This document shows, in pieces, positions 16,833 through 25,473 of a stretch of 64,000 bases of DNA. Every line of letters begins with the position of its first letter. Position 1 is the stretch's first letter. The notes under the pieces are model-generated. The model made no database searches, was not told the DNA's origin, and saw nothing but the letters and a program-made list of their open reading frames with translations. The stretch covers positions 62,001 to 126,000 of the forward strand of contig JAJTEE010000004.1 in NCBI GenBank assembly GCA_021298215.1, given 5' to 3'. The position numbers and the translations under genes are program-made. Source of the stretch: Alphaproteobacteria bacterium. Its GTDB lineage: Bacteria; Pseudomonadota; Alphaproteobacteria; Paracaedibacterales; CAITNM01.

Positions 16833-17603
16833 ATGCTTGTTGATAGCCATTGTCATCTAAATTTTCCCGAATTTGCACAAGATTTAACGCAAGTCATTGA
16901 AAACGCGCATGCACACAACATAAAATACATGCTCACCGTTAACACACGAATCGCTGAAAGCCTTGATATACAAAAGATTGCAGACTCATATCCGAATATC
17001 TTCTGCAGCGTTGGTGTGCATCCCCATGATAGCAAAGACTACAATGACACAACGCTTATCGAACAACTAAAAGCACACGCAGCCCACCCTAAAGTCGTTG
17101 CTTTTGGAGAAACAGGTCTAGATTACTACTACAATAAAAGCGATGCTGACGCCCAAATAAACTGCTTCAAGATGCACCTGGACGTCAGCAATGAATTAAA
17201 TCTTCCCGTCATTATTCACACACGCAACGCTGATGAGGACACCCTTTCGTGTCTTGATGCGCATCCAAACACACGTGGCGTTTTTCATTGTTTTAGTGGT
17301 TCTAGCGAATTTGCAAAACAAGGATTAGATCGTGGATTATATATTTCTTTCTCCGGAATTATCACCTTTAAAAATGCTACAGAATTACGAGAAGCCGTAA
17401 AATTTGTTCCCCTCGATCGCATCCTTGTGGAAACAGACTCACCTTTTTTGGCCCCTATTCCCCATCGGGGCAAACGCAATGAACCAGCCTTTACGCGTTT
17501 TGTCGCTGAAATGGTCGCCGAATTAAAAAGCATTACTCTTGAAGAAGTAGCCGAAACTACCACTAAAAATTTCTTCGATCTTTTTAATAAAGCGACACCC
17601 TGA
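16833..17603 (+). CDS. tatD: TatD family metal-dependent hydrolase/DNase
   Basis: 256-residue TIM-barrel metal hydrolase. Metal ligands are visible in order: DSHCHLNFPEF (HxH), the Glu in AFGETGLDYYY, the His in VIIHTRNAD, GVFHCFSG, and the Asp in LVETDSPFLAP. TatD proteins have 3'-5' exonuclease and D-tyrosyl/AP-site activities in vitro; the physiological role here is probably DNA quality control. The stop codon shares one base with the start of the penicillin-binding protein gene (TGATG), so the two are translationally coupled. The divergent neighbour is metK. Confidence 0.93.
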   Translation: MLVDSHCHLNFPEFAQDLTQVIENAHAHNIKYMLTVNTRIAESLDIQKIADSYPNIFCSVGVHPHDSKDYNDTTLIEQLKAHAAHPKVVAFGETGLDYYYNKSDADAQINCFKMHLDVSNELNLPVIIHTRNADEDTLSCLDAHPNTRGVFHCFSGSSEFAKQGLDRGLYISFSGIITFKNATELREAVKFVPLDRILVETDSPFLAPIPHRGKRNEPAFTRFVAEMVAELKSITLEEVAETTTKNFFDLFNKATP

Positions 17604-19777
17604 TGTATAAAGCATTAGCGAGAACCCTCCTTAATACAGGCATTACTCTCGCTATTCTCACTATTATTATCAATATCATCGCTGGCTACACCTACTGGCA
17701 TATCAAGCCAAGCCTTCCCAATTCTGATTTTTTAAAAAATTATCACCCGCCAGAATTAACACGCATCTACGATCGACATTTCAACCTTGCACAAGAGCTT
17801 TCGCCCACAAACAGAATCTACTTAAGCATCGAACATATCCCCGAAAAAGTTATTGCTGCTTTTTTAGTTGCAGAAGATAAAAACTTCTTCTATCACCCTG
17901 GCCTTGATCCGGCACGTATCTTCAAAGCACTTTTCCAAAATTTCAGAAAAAACCAACAGTCTCAAAGCTTAGTGGGAGCATCCACCATTACACAGCAAGT
18001 TGCTAAAAATTTTTTAGTAGGAAACGAAAAAAGTTTTTTACGAAAAATACGTGAAGCTTTTGCCACTCTAATTTTAGAACAACAACTCAGCAAAGAACGC
18101 ATTCTCGAATTATATTTAAATCAAATTTATTTAGGTAATGGCGCATATGGTATACAAGCAGCTGCCCTAAAATATTTTAAAAAAAGTGTCGAAGAACTCA
18201 CCATTGCAGAAGCCTCTCTTCTCGCCTCCCTACCTAAAGCACCTGCACAATTAAGTGCTTCAAAAAATGCTGCAAAACTTGAAACCAGACGAAGCGTAAT
18301 CATTCAATCTTTATTAGAACAAGGATATATATCCTTCGAAGAAGCCGCAACCGCAACTACAGAACCACTTCATTTTTCTGAAACAGAAACCCCTTCAGAA
18401 CACTACGAATACTACACAAGCGTTCTGCAAAATGAATTAGAAAAAGAATTTCCTACTCTTCATGCAACAGACGGACTTGAGATTTTTAGTTATATAGATG
18501 TTCATTTTCAAAAAGCTGCCGAAAAAGCGCTGCGCGATGGCCTACTAAAATACGACATAACCCATAAAAATTTTCACACGCCAATCACACACCTTGATGA
18601 ACCCTATTCTTCAGAAGAATTAAAAAATATATCTGTTCCCGATTGCCCAGCACACTATCAAAAAGCCATTGTCAAACTTGAACAACATTCACTTTCTGCA
18701 CAACTTGAAAATCAACAACTCTTGCCATTAGATACAACCGGATGGGCTTTTGAAACATCCTTAATAGCAGGCGATGTCGTACTCGTCGAAGTTAGTAATG
18801 GGAAAGCCCATATTCGGCAAATTCCCGAAATAAGTGGCGCTATCGTCGTGATGGAGGCAAGAACTGGCCAAGTACTCGCTGCAGTTGGTGGCTGGAGTTA
18901 TGCAACAAATCCTTTCAATTGCGCCACCCAAGCTTGGCGTCAACCCGGCTCAAGCTTTAAACCTTTTGTTTACTTAGCAGCCCTTGAACAAGGTACTGAT
19001 CCAAACGATATTATCAAAGATGAATCTATTACCATGCTTTTAAACAACGGAAGAGAAGTTTATAGACCAAAAAACGTCGATAAAAAATTTCATGGTTTCG
19101 TGACCGTAAAAAATAGCTTAGCGTACTCTCATAATCTTGCCGCTATTCAGCTTGGCCTAAACACCGGCCTTGATCACATCCAAGATATCGCTGAATTATT
19201 TGAAATTTATAACTCTGCATCACAGCATCCTTCTATCATTTTAGGTTCAAAAGAAACAACTTTACTACGCCTAACAACGGCCTATGCCATGATTTTTAAT
19301 GGTGGGTACCACTTAAGGCCAAAATTTTATAAAGCATTCACTCAACGAAAAGCTTCCTCCCTTCAAAAAAATATAAACACCTGCTGTTTTGAAACCCAGC
19401 AAGAATTTACTTCTATACCAATCAGCACAATCACTAATTCGCAACGACTTGCGTCTCCTTCTGCAATTTTTGGTTTACTTGAAATGTTACGCGCAGCTAT
19501 TACACATGGAACCGGAAAATCCCTCCTGCCGCTTGAACGTCAGTTTGGGGTCACTATTCGTGGCAAAACAGGCACAACAAATAACAATCGTGATGCTTGG
19601 TTTATAGGCAGCATCAGCGTTCCTGGCACCGTTTATCAAGACGATAACCCCCTTGTGATTGGTGTATTTGTTGGATTTCCAAAACCCAAAAGCCTCGGCG
19701 AAGGCAATGGAGGGGCTGCTATCGCCTTGCCAATATTTGGTAACTTTATAAAAAACCTCATTTCTGATATTCTGTAA
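17603..19777 (+). CDS. mrcA: bifunctional penicillin-binding protein 1A (glycosyltransferase/transpeptidase)
   Basis: Class A PBP, 724 residues, polymerising and cross-linking peptidoglycan at the outer face of the inner membrane. One N-terminal membrane anchor (residues 10-32). The GT51 domain has the catalytic Glu91 in AEDKNFFYHPGLD, then GASTITQQVAKNF, LELYLNQIYLGNGAYG and EASLLASLPKAP. The transpeptidase domain has the nucleophile in GSSFKPFVYLAALEQG, the second motif around AYSHNLAAI and KTGTT. The order and spacing fit PBP1A/PonA, although it is shorter than the roughly 850 residues of E. coli PBP1A because the OB-like insertion is small. Its start overlaps the tatD stop by one base. 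Confidence 0.92.
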   Translation: MYKALARTLLNTGITLAILTIIINIIAGYTYWHIKPSLPNSDFLKNYHPPELTRIYDRHFNLAQELSPTNRIYLSIEHIPEKVIAAFLVAEDKNFFYHPGLDPARIFKALFQNFRKNQQSQSLVGASTITQQVAKNFLVGNEKSFLRKIREAFATLILEQQLSKERILELYLNQIYLGNGAYGIQAAALKYFKKSVEELTIAEASLLASLPKAPAQLSASKNAAKLETRRSVIIQSLLEQGYISFEEAATATTEPLHFSETETPSEHYEYYTSVLQNELEKEFPTLHATDGLEIFSYIDVHFQKAAEKALRDGLLKYDITHKNFHTPITHLDEPYSSEELKNISVPDCPAHYQKAIVKLEQHSLSAQLENQQLLPLDTTGWAFETSLIAGDVVLVEVSNGKAHIRQIPEISGAIVVMEARTGQVLAAVGGWSYATNPFNCATQAWRQPGSSFKPFVYLAALEQGTDPNDIIKDESITMLLNNGREVYRPKNVDKKFHGFVTVKNSLAYSHNLAAIQLGLNTGLDHIQDIAELFEIYNSASQHPSIILGSKETTLLRLTTAYAMIFNGGYHLRPKFYKAFTQRKASSLQKNINTCCFETQQEFTSIPISTITNSQRLASPSAIFGLLEMLRAAITHGTGKSLLPLERQFGVTIRGKTGTTNNNRDAWFIGSISVPGTVYQDDNPLVIGVFVGFPKPKSLGEGNGGAAIALPIFGNFIKNLISDIL

Positions 19778-19818
19778 AAAATAAACGATTTATTAACACT
19801 TATAGCCTAGGTAAAAGT

Positions 19819-21162
19819 TTGTCACAGTTTCTCCTTGAAAATTCAGATGAAATTCCTGGTAGCACCTTAAACCGAGTAGCAGCGGGTGGGCGTACGTATT
19901 CTTACTGGCGTCGCAGAATCATGCTTTCTATCATCGGTGGATATGCAGCTTTTTACCTATTACGCACAAACTTCACCATGGCCATCCCTTTGTTAGAAAG
20001 GGATCTCGGATACTCAAAAGCAGATATCGGGATTATTATTTCAACCGGAGCAATTTTATATGGCCTGGGCAAAGGTATCGCAGGGCTACTAGGCGATAGA
20101 AGCAATGCTCGCTATTTCATGAGTATTGGTCTTTTAGGATCAGCTATTGTTAGTTTTTGCATTGGTTTAAGCTCCTCATGGATGATGTTATTTCTGCTGT
20201 ACACATTCAATATGTGTTTCCAATCCATGGGTTGGCCACCTTGCGCCCGACTTTTAACTCATTGGTTTAGCCCCAAAGAAATTGGAACAAAATGGGCCCT
20301 GTGGAACACATCTCAACAAATTGGCGGCGCTCTCGTACTTATCATCTCTCCATATATTATGTCATCGTTCGGATGGCAATACGTTTTCTATGTTCCTGCT
20401 ATATTTTGCATAGGCTTTGCTTTTCTTTTATTTGAAAGACTTCGCGATTCACCAGAATCACTAGGATTGCCACCCATCGAAGCTCATCATGGCCTAATGG
20501 AAGCTCACGAAATAGATGATTCCAGACTTTCTACCAAGGAAATTTTCCACCAAGTCACAAAGAACAAACTTGTTTGGTATGTTTGTGGTGCTAATTTCTT
20601 TGTTTATATCGTGCGCATGTTTATGTTTAACTGGGCCCCCACATTCTTAAGCGAATTTAAAGGAAGCAGCCTTAAACTAGCTGGTTGGCAAGCAGCAATG
20701 TTTGATATAACCGGCATGTTCGGCGGAATTGTTGCTGGCTATTTATCCGATAAAGTTTTTGCAGGAAGACGTGGCCGCGTGGGCTTTTTGTACATGATTG
20801 TTCTCGCCTTCAGCATCGTTTTCTTATGGTATTCTCCTGTCACGCAAAAGTGGCAACATTTCCTCAGCATGATGCTTATCGGTTTTCTCGTAACCGGTCC
20901 TCAAATATTAGTAGGTGTTGCTGCCTCTGATTTTGCGTCAAAAAAAGCAGCTGGAGCCGCATCTGGCCTTACAGGCACCGTTGGATATCTAGGCGCTGCT
21001 GTTTCCGGATATGGGGTTGGTCTTATTGTTGATAAATATAATTGGGACGCAGCGTTCGCAGCCGTAACCGTTTGTTCTTTAATAAGCGCCCTACTCTTTG
21101 CCCTAACATGGAACCATCGATCTAAAGTCCTAGACAAACAAAACGAGCAATGCGCTGATTAA
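19819..21162 (+). CDS. MFS transporter of the organophosphate:phosphate antiporter (GlpT/UhpT-like) group
   Basis: 447 residues with about 12 membrane segments. The start is probably TTG 19819, with a TAGG Shine-Dalgarno about 8 bases upstream; there is no ATG before position 19921, which lies in the first membrane segment. Typical organophosphate carrier features are YAAFYLLRTNFTMAIPLL in helix 1, YGLGKGIAGLLGDRSNAR in the first cytosolic loop, MGWPPCARLLTHWFSPKEIGT, and SDKVFAGRRGRV. The substrate could be glycerol-3-phosphate, a hexose phosphate or phosphoglycerate. Related carriers let intracellular bacteria take phosphorylated sugars from host cytosol, so it is compatible with host association but does not prove it. 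trmD follows 61 bases later. Confidence 0.85.
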   Translation: MSQFLLENSDEIPGSTLNRVAAGGRTYSYWRRRIMLSIIGGYAAFYLLRTNFTMAIPLLERDLGYSKADIGIIISTGAILYGLGKGIAGLLGDRSNARYFMSIGLLGSAIVSFCIGLSSSWMMLFLLYTFNMCFQSMGWPPCARLLTHWFSPKEIGTKWALWNTSQQIGGALVLIISPYIMSSFGWQYVFYVPAIFCIGFAFLLFERLRDSPESLGLPPIEAHHGLMEAHEIDDSRLSTKEIFHQVTKNKLVWYVCGANFFVYIVRMFMFNWAPTFLSEFKGSSLKLAGWQAAMFDITGMFGGIVAGYLSDKVFAGRRGRVGFLYMIVLAFSIVFLWYSPVTQKWQHFLSMMLIGFLVTGPQILVGVAASDFASKKAAGAASGLTGTVGYLGAAVSGYGVGLIVDKYNWDAAFAAVTVCSLISALLFALTWNHRSKVLDKQNEQCAD

Positions 21163-21223
21163 AATTCAAAAGCTTTTTCTCAAACTTTAAAGCATAATGC
21201 AGAAAAATTAAGAGATTGTCGCC

Positions 21224-21949
21224 ATGTGGCAAGCAACCGTATTTACTCTTTTCCCAGAAACGTTCCCAGGCCCCCTAGGACACTCTATTGCCGGCAAAGC
21301 ACAACAACAAAATCTCTGGAAATTAAATACCATTAACATTCGCGATTTTGCCTTGGACAAACACAAAACAGTAGATGACACTAGCTATGGCGGCGGCACT
21401 GGCATGGTCATGCGTCCTGATGTCATCCATTCCGCACTCACAAATCATGTGAAACCCAATACAAAGCTTATTTATGCATCACCCAAAGGCCGTCCCCTAA
21501 CCCAGAACATGGCTCGTTCCTGGTTAGCAAACTACCCTGACGGCATTAATATACTATGTGGTCGCTACGAGGGCGTTGATCAACGTGTGCTTGATCATTG
21601 GACCAATACACATGACTTAGAAGATATCAGCATCGGCGATTATATCCTTTCCGGTGGTGAACTTGCAGCACTTGTCATGATTGATACGTGCGTGCGCCTT
21701 CTGCCCGAAATTCTTGAAAAACCGGAAGCCACCACTATTGAAAGTTTTGAACTAGACTTATTAGAATACCCACAGTATACTAAACCCCAAATTTGGAATA
21801 ATACGGTCGTGCCAGATGTGCTGCTTTCTGGCGACCATAAGTCGATTGCCGCATGGCGCTTAAGAGAAGCAGAAATAATAACGAAAAGTCGTCGACCTGA
21901 TCTTTGGGAAAAATATGAGTCCAAACAAGCGACGATAAGAAAGAAATAA
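21224..21949 (+). CDS. trmD: tRNA (guanine37-N1)-methyltransferase
   Basis: Methylates G37 next to the anticodon of proline, leucine and arginine tRNAs, preventing +1 frameshifts. 241 residues, SPOUT fold with a C-terminal trefoil knot: [13 protein letters not shown] near the N terminus, [24 protein letters not shown], and the knot signature [15 protein letters not shown]. The conserved helix ending [15 protein letters not shown] closes the protein. It sits directly before rplS (13 bases apart), the usual bacterial order; rpsP and rimM are not present upstream, where an MFS carrier stands instead. Confidence 0.96.
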   Translation: MWQATVFTLFPETFPGPLGHSIAGKAQQQNLWKLNTINIRDFALDKHKTVDDTSYGGGTGMVMRPDVIHSALTNHVKPNTKLIYASPKGRPLTQNMARSWLANYPDGINILCGRYEGVDQRVLDHWTNTHDLEDISIGDYILSGGELAALVMIDTCVRLLPEILEKPEATTIESFELDLLEYPQYTKPQIWNNTVVPDVLLSGDHKSIAAWRLREAEIITKSRRPDLWEKYESKQATIRKK

Positions 21950-21962
21950 GGAAGATAATTTC

Positions 21963-22499
21963 ATGAATATTATTCAACAAATTGAAAAAGCACAATTAGA
22001 AAAGCTTTCACAAGGTAAAGCTATCCCTAACTTTCGTACAGGTGACTCACTACGCGTACTTGTGAAAGTAATTGAAGGTGAACGCCAGCGTCACCAGCCA
22101 TTCGAGGGCATCGTCATTGGACGCAAGAATAAGGGTTTAAAATCAACATTCCGAGTACGTAAAATTTCTTACGGAGAAGGCGTTGAACGCGTTTTCTCAT
22201 TATACTCCCCTAATATTAAAATTGAAGTTACACGCCGTGGTGATGTACGTCGTTCAAAATTGTATTATCTGCGTGATCGTCGCGGTAAGAGTGCACGTAT
22301 TGCTGAACGCGCATATCGTGAAGAAGATGCAGTGGTTGCAGAAGTAGCTGCACCAGCACCTACTCAAGAGACTCCAAAGGTTAAAGTAGCTCCAGCTGCA
22401 GAAATCCAAGAAGCAGCTCCAACTGTGGAAGCTCAAGAAGTTCCTGTGGTTGAAGCAGCAGCACCAGAGGCTACTCAGGCAGAAACTTCAGCAGAATAA
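21963..22499 (+). CDS. rplS: ribosomal protein L19 with a long acidic C-terminal tail
   Basis: Large-subunit protein at the 30S-50S interface. The first ~118 residues are a normal L19: [66 protein letters not shown]. The usual protein ends there. Here about 60 more residues follow, made almost only of Ala, Glu, Pro, Val and Gln ([26 protein letters not shown] and so on), probably disordered. It follows trmD by 13 bases and is closed by a strong terminator. The tail is intact in frame and ends in a clear stop, so it is a real extension rather than a frameshift. Confidence 0.95.
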   Translation: MNIIQQIEKAQLEKLSQGKAIPNFRTGDSLRVLVKVIEGERQRHQPFEGIVIGRKNKGLKSTFRVRKISYGEGVERVFSLYSPNIKIEVTRRGDVRRSKLYYLRDRRGKSARIAERAYREEDAVVAEVAAPAPTQETPKVKVAPAAEIQEAAPTVEAQEVPVVEAAAPEATQAETSAE

Positions 22500-22521
22500 A
22501 GTTACCATATTTAAATAAATT

Positions 22522-22546
22522 AACCGGCTTATAGCCGGTTTTTTTA
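22522..22546 (+). terminator. rho-independent terminator after rplS
   Basis: Stem AACCGGC (22522-22528) and GCCGGTT (22534-22540), loop TTATA, followed by T residues. Confidence 0.9.
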
Positions 22547-22634
22547 TATTAAAAACTATATTTACAAAGAGATTTTTCACTGATACGTTATTCTATTAAT
22601 TTTTTTAGAGTAACTTTTATGAAAAAAACAATAC

Positions 22635-23276
22635 TTGCTACAAGCACTTATCAGTGGTTTAGCAGTTTCTGCTCATGCCGCTCCATTTTCAGCTGGCCTT
22701 GGCGTTAGCACGCTTGGTATCGGTGCAAATGCAGGATACAAAATCAATAATTCTTTCAAAGTTCGCGTTGCTGGAAATTATTTCAAGCACAACAAATCAG
22801 TAAACAATGGTGATTTTACCTACAAAGGTAAGCTTCGTATGTTTACCCTTGGTGCTCTCGGTGATTGGCATTTTCTTGAAAATGGATTCCGTGTAACGGG
22901 TGGATTAATGTACAATGGCAACCAATTAAATGTCGATGCTACACCAAGCAATAGCCACACCTATAATGGTACTACGTACACTCCTCAACAAATCGGCACA
23001 GTAAAAGGCAGACTCAACTTCCGCCGCATCGCTCCTTATCTTGGCGTAGGCTTTGATAGCGGCCATGAAAGTGCTTCAGGATTTAGTTTTAATGCAGACT
23101 TGGGCGTTCTATTTCAAGGTAAAGTACGCGGAAAAGTTAAAAGCATTTCCGGTACTCTTTCCAATAACGCAACTGCGGTTGAAAACGTAAAAGAAGATGT
23201 AGTTAAAGCTGCTAATAAGAAGAAACTTCTTCAATACTATCCTGTTATTGCTGTAGGCGTAAGCTACAAGTTCTAA
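22635..23276 (+). CDS. outer-membrane beta-barrel protein (OmpW-like), start region frame-shifted
   Basis: About 213 residues of barrel sequence: Gly/aromatic strands (GLGVSTLGIGANAGY, FRVTGGLMYNGNQL, IAPYLGVGFDSG) ending VIAVGVSYKF with the C-terminal Phe expected for BAM substrates. The frame's own first start is TTG 22635, giving a signal peptide without its basic end (LLQALISGLAVSAHA, cleaved before APF). Just upstream an ATG at 22619 starts MKKTIL in another frame. Removing one A from the A7 run 22622-22628 joins them into MKKQYLLQALISGLAVSAHA, a perfect signal peptide. So the gene is probably off by one base in a homopolymer: phase variation, slippage, recent mutation or sequencing error. 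A weak AGAG lies before ATG 22619. Confidence 0.72.
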   Translation: MLQALISGLAVSAHAAPFSAGLGVSTLGIGANAGYKINNSFKVRVAGNYFKHNKSVNNGDFTYKGKLRMFTLGALGDWHFLENGFRVTGGLMYNGNQLNVDATPSNSHTYNGTTYTPQQIGTVKGRLNFRRIAPYLGVGFDSGHESASGFSFNADLGVLFQGKVRGKVKSISGTLSNNATAVENVKEDVVKAANKKKLLQYYPVIAVGVSYKF

Positions 23277-23281
23277 TCTTT

Positions 23282-23308
23282 AAGTCCCCTTTCGAGGGGA
23301 CTTTTTTA
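23282..23308 (+). terminator. rho-independent terminator with TTCG tetraloop
   Basis: Perfect 9-bp stem AAGTCCCCT (23282-23290) and AGGGGACTT (23295-23303) closed by a TTCG loop, followed by T residues. It ends the barrel gene and directly abuts the murB relic. Confidence 0.92.
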
Positions 23309-23382
23309 AATCGCTTCTACTTTTTTACCAACACGAATAATTTCCCATTCAAGCTCAAGATTTGAGTTTTCTTTTACTCTTT
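23306..23382 (-). pseudogene. relic of a murB 3' end (direct repeat copy 1)
   Basis: Read on the minus strand this segment encodes KENSNLELEWEIIRVGKK followed by VEAI and a stop, the same as the C terminus of the intact murB at 25397-26323 (which ends VEVV). Over 62 bases (23321-23382 against 25412-25473) there are only three mismatches, all synonymous. The last codons and the stop of the hypothetical gene at 23374 are taken from this relic. See the paired copy at 25387. Confidence 0.85.
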
Positions 23383-24186
23383 AGAGAGGGGCTTAATATA
23401 CTCTTTATTCTGATGTCTACTACGCAATTCCTGAATTTGCTTTTTACTTCCGGGCACAATCGATATAAAAATACGATCTTCATGAATAGTTGGCTCTGAA
23501 TGAATAGCGGCAGAAGTTTTATCACCTACTATATATACTGTGCCTGTTTGCAATAGTGGTTGATGCACATTAGAGTTATTAATAATCTTAACTAGATCAT
23601 TCCTTCCTTCTATAGTGTTTCCATAATAGTAATCATTCTGATCTTCCACTCGACGATAAAAGATTTCATCGTAAACTTTCCGATCATCTGAAGAAGCACT
23701 ATAAAATAATGTAGTTGGACCTTTTAAAGTAAAAACAACTTTTGGAACCCTTCCTTTATATGGGGGATAATAATATCCATCGGTATGCCATCGCGGGATG
23801 TTATACATGTCTGACTTATTAGGAAGACGCATTGTTAACCAAAAAGATTCTATTTCTAAGTCCTTCACAATTCTTTCAACAATTTTATGGATGGATATTG
23901 CGACTTTATGAGAGGAATCATAGTCATTTCCTAAAGACTCAAAATATATAGTCAAATCAACAACCAACTTACTTAAATCACCATAATTATCGTAGCAATC
24001 ACAAGGTCTTACTACGATCTTTTCCAATTGTTGCTTTTCAGCCTTAGTTAAACCCAAATTAAAATCTATAAAAGACTTTTTAGTATTCAAGTGAAGTAAA
24101 GCAGTTTTAACGTCAGGAATCACTGCTTTCATTTTTGTAATAGCAACACTTGTAAAAAATAGAATGTAAAAAGCAATTTTTAACAT
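23374..24186 (-). CDS. exported protein of unknown function with 2-oxoglutarate/Fe(II)-oxygenase-like residues
   Basis: 270 residues from ATG 24186; an in-frame TTG 9 bases upstream is less likely. The signal peptide is MLKIAFYILFFTSVAI, possibly an uncleaved anchor. I do not recognise the family. The C-terminal half has WHTDGYYY (His134, Asp136), KVVFTLKGPTTLFY, GTVYIVGDK, AAIHSEP (His229) and EDRIFISIVPG (Arg238). An HxD pair, a distal His about 95 residues later and an Arg nine residues after that match the metal and 2-oxoglutarate ligands of double-stranded beta-helix dioxygenases, so an enzyme of that type is plausible. Periplasmic enzymes of this kind are rare. The final Lys-Glu-stop comes from the murB relic, so the original C terminus may be lost. 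It pairs with the next gene in a small island. Confidence 0.6.
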   Translation of the reverse strand: MLKIAFYILFFTSVAITKMKAVIPDVKTALLHLNTKKSFIDFNLGLTKAEKQQLEKIVVRPCDCYDNYGDLSKLVVDLTIYFESLGNDYDSSHKVAISIHKIVERIVKDLEIESFWLTMRLPNKSDMYNIPRWHTDGYYYPPYKGRVPKVVFTLKGPTTLFYSASSDDRKVYDEIFYRRVEDQNDYYYGNTIEGRNDLVKIINNSNVHQPLLQTGTVYIVGDKTSAAIHSEPTIHEDRIFISIVPGSKKQIQELRSRHQNKEYIKPLSKE

Positions 24187-24314
24187 TACAAACAAGGCGG
24201 TATAAATATCGTTATAAGCATAAGCTTTTACTTCTTAGTTTTCCAGATCGTTTCAAGATGATTACCCACGATACCCGTGGGTAACATCAGTTTAGTGATT
24301 TTTTACCTATTTAT

Positions 24315-25064
24315 TTAGGAATAATAAAGCTCTCTATGACCCCAAGCATCATCTTTTCTACAAACAGAGCACCTTAACATGATAGGCCCTTTACCAAATG
24401 ACCAAGAAGTTCTAGTACTTTCTCCCCAATCACCATCAAGTATTTGCACAACACTTTTGTCAGAAAAGGTTCTTTCCTGGTAATATTGACCTTCAGTAGC
24501 AAAAAGAGAATCTTTTTTTAATAACGAAACAGACATAAGATTTTCGAGGTTATAATCTTTAATGGTTTTTTCCATCTGCTCTAAAAATTCGGGTGTTGTT
24601 TGAATATCTCTAAACCCCTGACGCACAGCTTCATCTGTTGAAAATTCAAAAATTCCTATCGAAGAAGAATTTAAAACCCATCCAGAAGGCACAGCATTCT
24701 TTAGTCGTGCTTCCGTAACAGGAACAGTAGAGGTTACCAAAGAAGAAACTCCACTAACTTCTTGAAATTCTTCCACCATCACACTATCACTTGGCAACTC
24801 AAAATGTCTGTGCATCAGTCTTACACCTGTATGCTTTTCAAAGCCATAAGATAAAACAACTTCTTCTGCCTTTGCTAAAAACTCAGGAAAACAAGAATAT
24901 CTCTTTAAGGTATCATCCGCATCTTCCACGGATAAAAGTGAATTATAGCGGGAAGTATGTTCTGATATATCCAAATTATCTAACGTCAATTCTGCAAAGC
25001 ATGGAATCATGCTTGCATTGATAAACAGGGCGATAATGAACCTCAGTTTCTCTTTTAATTTCAT
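24315..25064 (-). CDS. exported protein of unknown function with HRHF motif
   Basis: 249 residues. Start ATG 25064 is fixed by a perfect Shine-Dalgarno AAGGAG at 25071-25076, six bases upstream. The signal peptide MKLKEKLRFIIALFINASMI ends at CFA|EL (about residue 26). I do not recognise a family. The middle contains GVRLMHRHFELPSDSVMVEEF and later PSGWVLNSSSIGIFEFS, where the HRHF and WxxxxxxxxxEF segments look conserved-like. The C terminus has CSVC, a possible metal or disulfide pair, and WGHRELYYS. It lies 128 bases upstream of the oxygenase-like protein on the same strand, within the segment bounded by the murB repeats, so both probably arrived together. Confidence 0.62.
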   Translation of the reverse strand: MKLKEKLRFIIALFINASMIPCFAELTLDNLDISEHTSRYNSLLSVEDADDTLKRYSCFPEFLAKAEEVVLSYGFEKHTGVRLMHRHFELPSDSVMVEEFQEVSGVSSLVTSTVPVTEARLKNAVPSGWVLNSSSIGIFEFSTDEAVRQGFRDIQTTPEFLEQMEKTIKDYNLENLMSVSLLKKDSLFATEGQYYQERTFSDKSVVQILDGDWGESTRTSWSFGKGPIMLRCSVCRKDDAWGHRELYYS

Positions 25065-25396
25065 GATTAACTCCTTCAATTAAATGTTTTAGTAAATACG
25101 TGGAACGAATTAATAACCACGATTACGAGCATAAATTTAAGGGGGGGGGGCATTGAATAGCTATTTTATTTATTAGGTTTTTTCATAATTCTAGATATCT
25201 CATCAACACGCATATGTAATTAGTAGAAAATAAATTGTATGTATTTCTAAATATCACAACTAAAATAATTTATACGTGGCTCTTACTTAAAATATAAATG
25301 ATCCTATATTCATATAAAACATCGTTCTAAAACTAGAGAATTATGCAGATATTCGAATTGAAGCCATAGAATCTAATAGGCTAATCGGGACTTTTT
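25065..25396. other. gene-poor AT-rich stretch with a G10 tract
   Basis: No convincing gene. It holds the Shine-Dalgarno of the preceding minus-strand gene, a run of ten G at 25141-25150, and then AT-rich sequence up to the murB stop. On the minus strand a 24-codon frame starts at 25153 (ATG followed by the C10 run) and ends in TGA overlapping the AAGGAG site. No terminator or promoter stands out by eye. Confidence 0.6.
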
Positions 25397-25473
25397 TCAA
25401 ACTACTTCTACTTTTTTACCAACACGAATAATTTCCCACTCAAGCTCAAGATTTGAATTTTCTTTCACTCTTT
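25387..25473. repeat. direct repeat copy 2 (intact murB 3' end)
   Basis: Same sequence as 23297-23382 apart from a one-base gap and a few changes. It carries the true C terminus of murB. The two copies are in the same orientation about 2.09 kb apart and bracket the two exported-protein genes. Confidence 0.85.

Noticed and set aside
23374-25396. Prophage or transposon
   Set aside because: No transposase, integrase, phage structural gene or terminal inverted repeats are visible; only the direct murB repeats support mobility.
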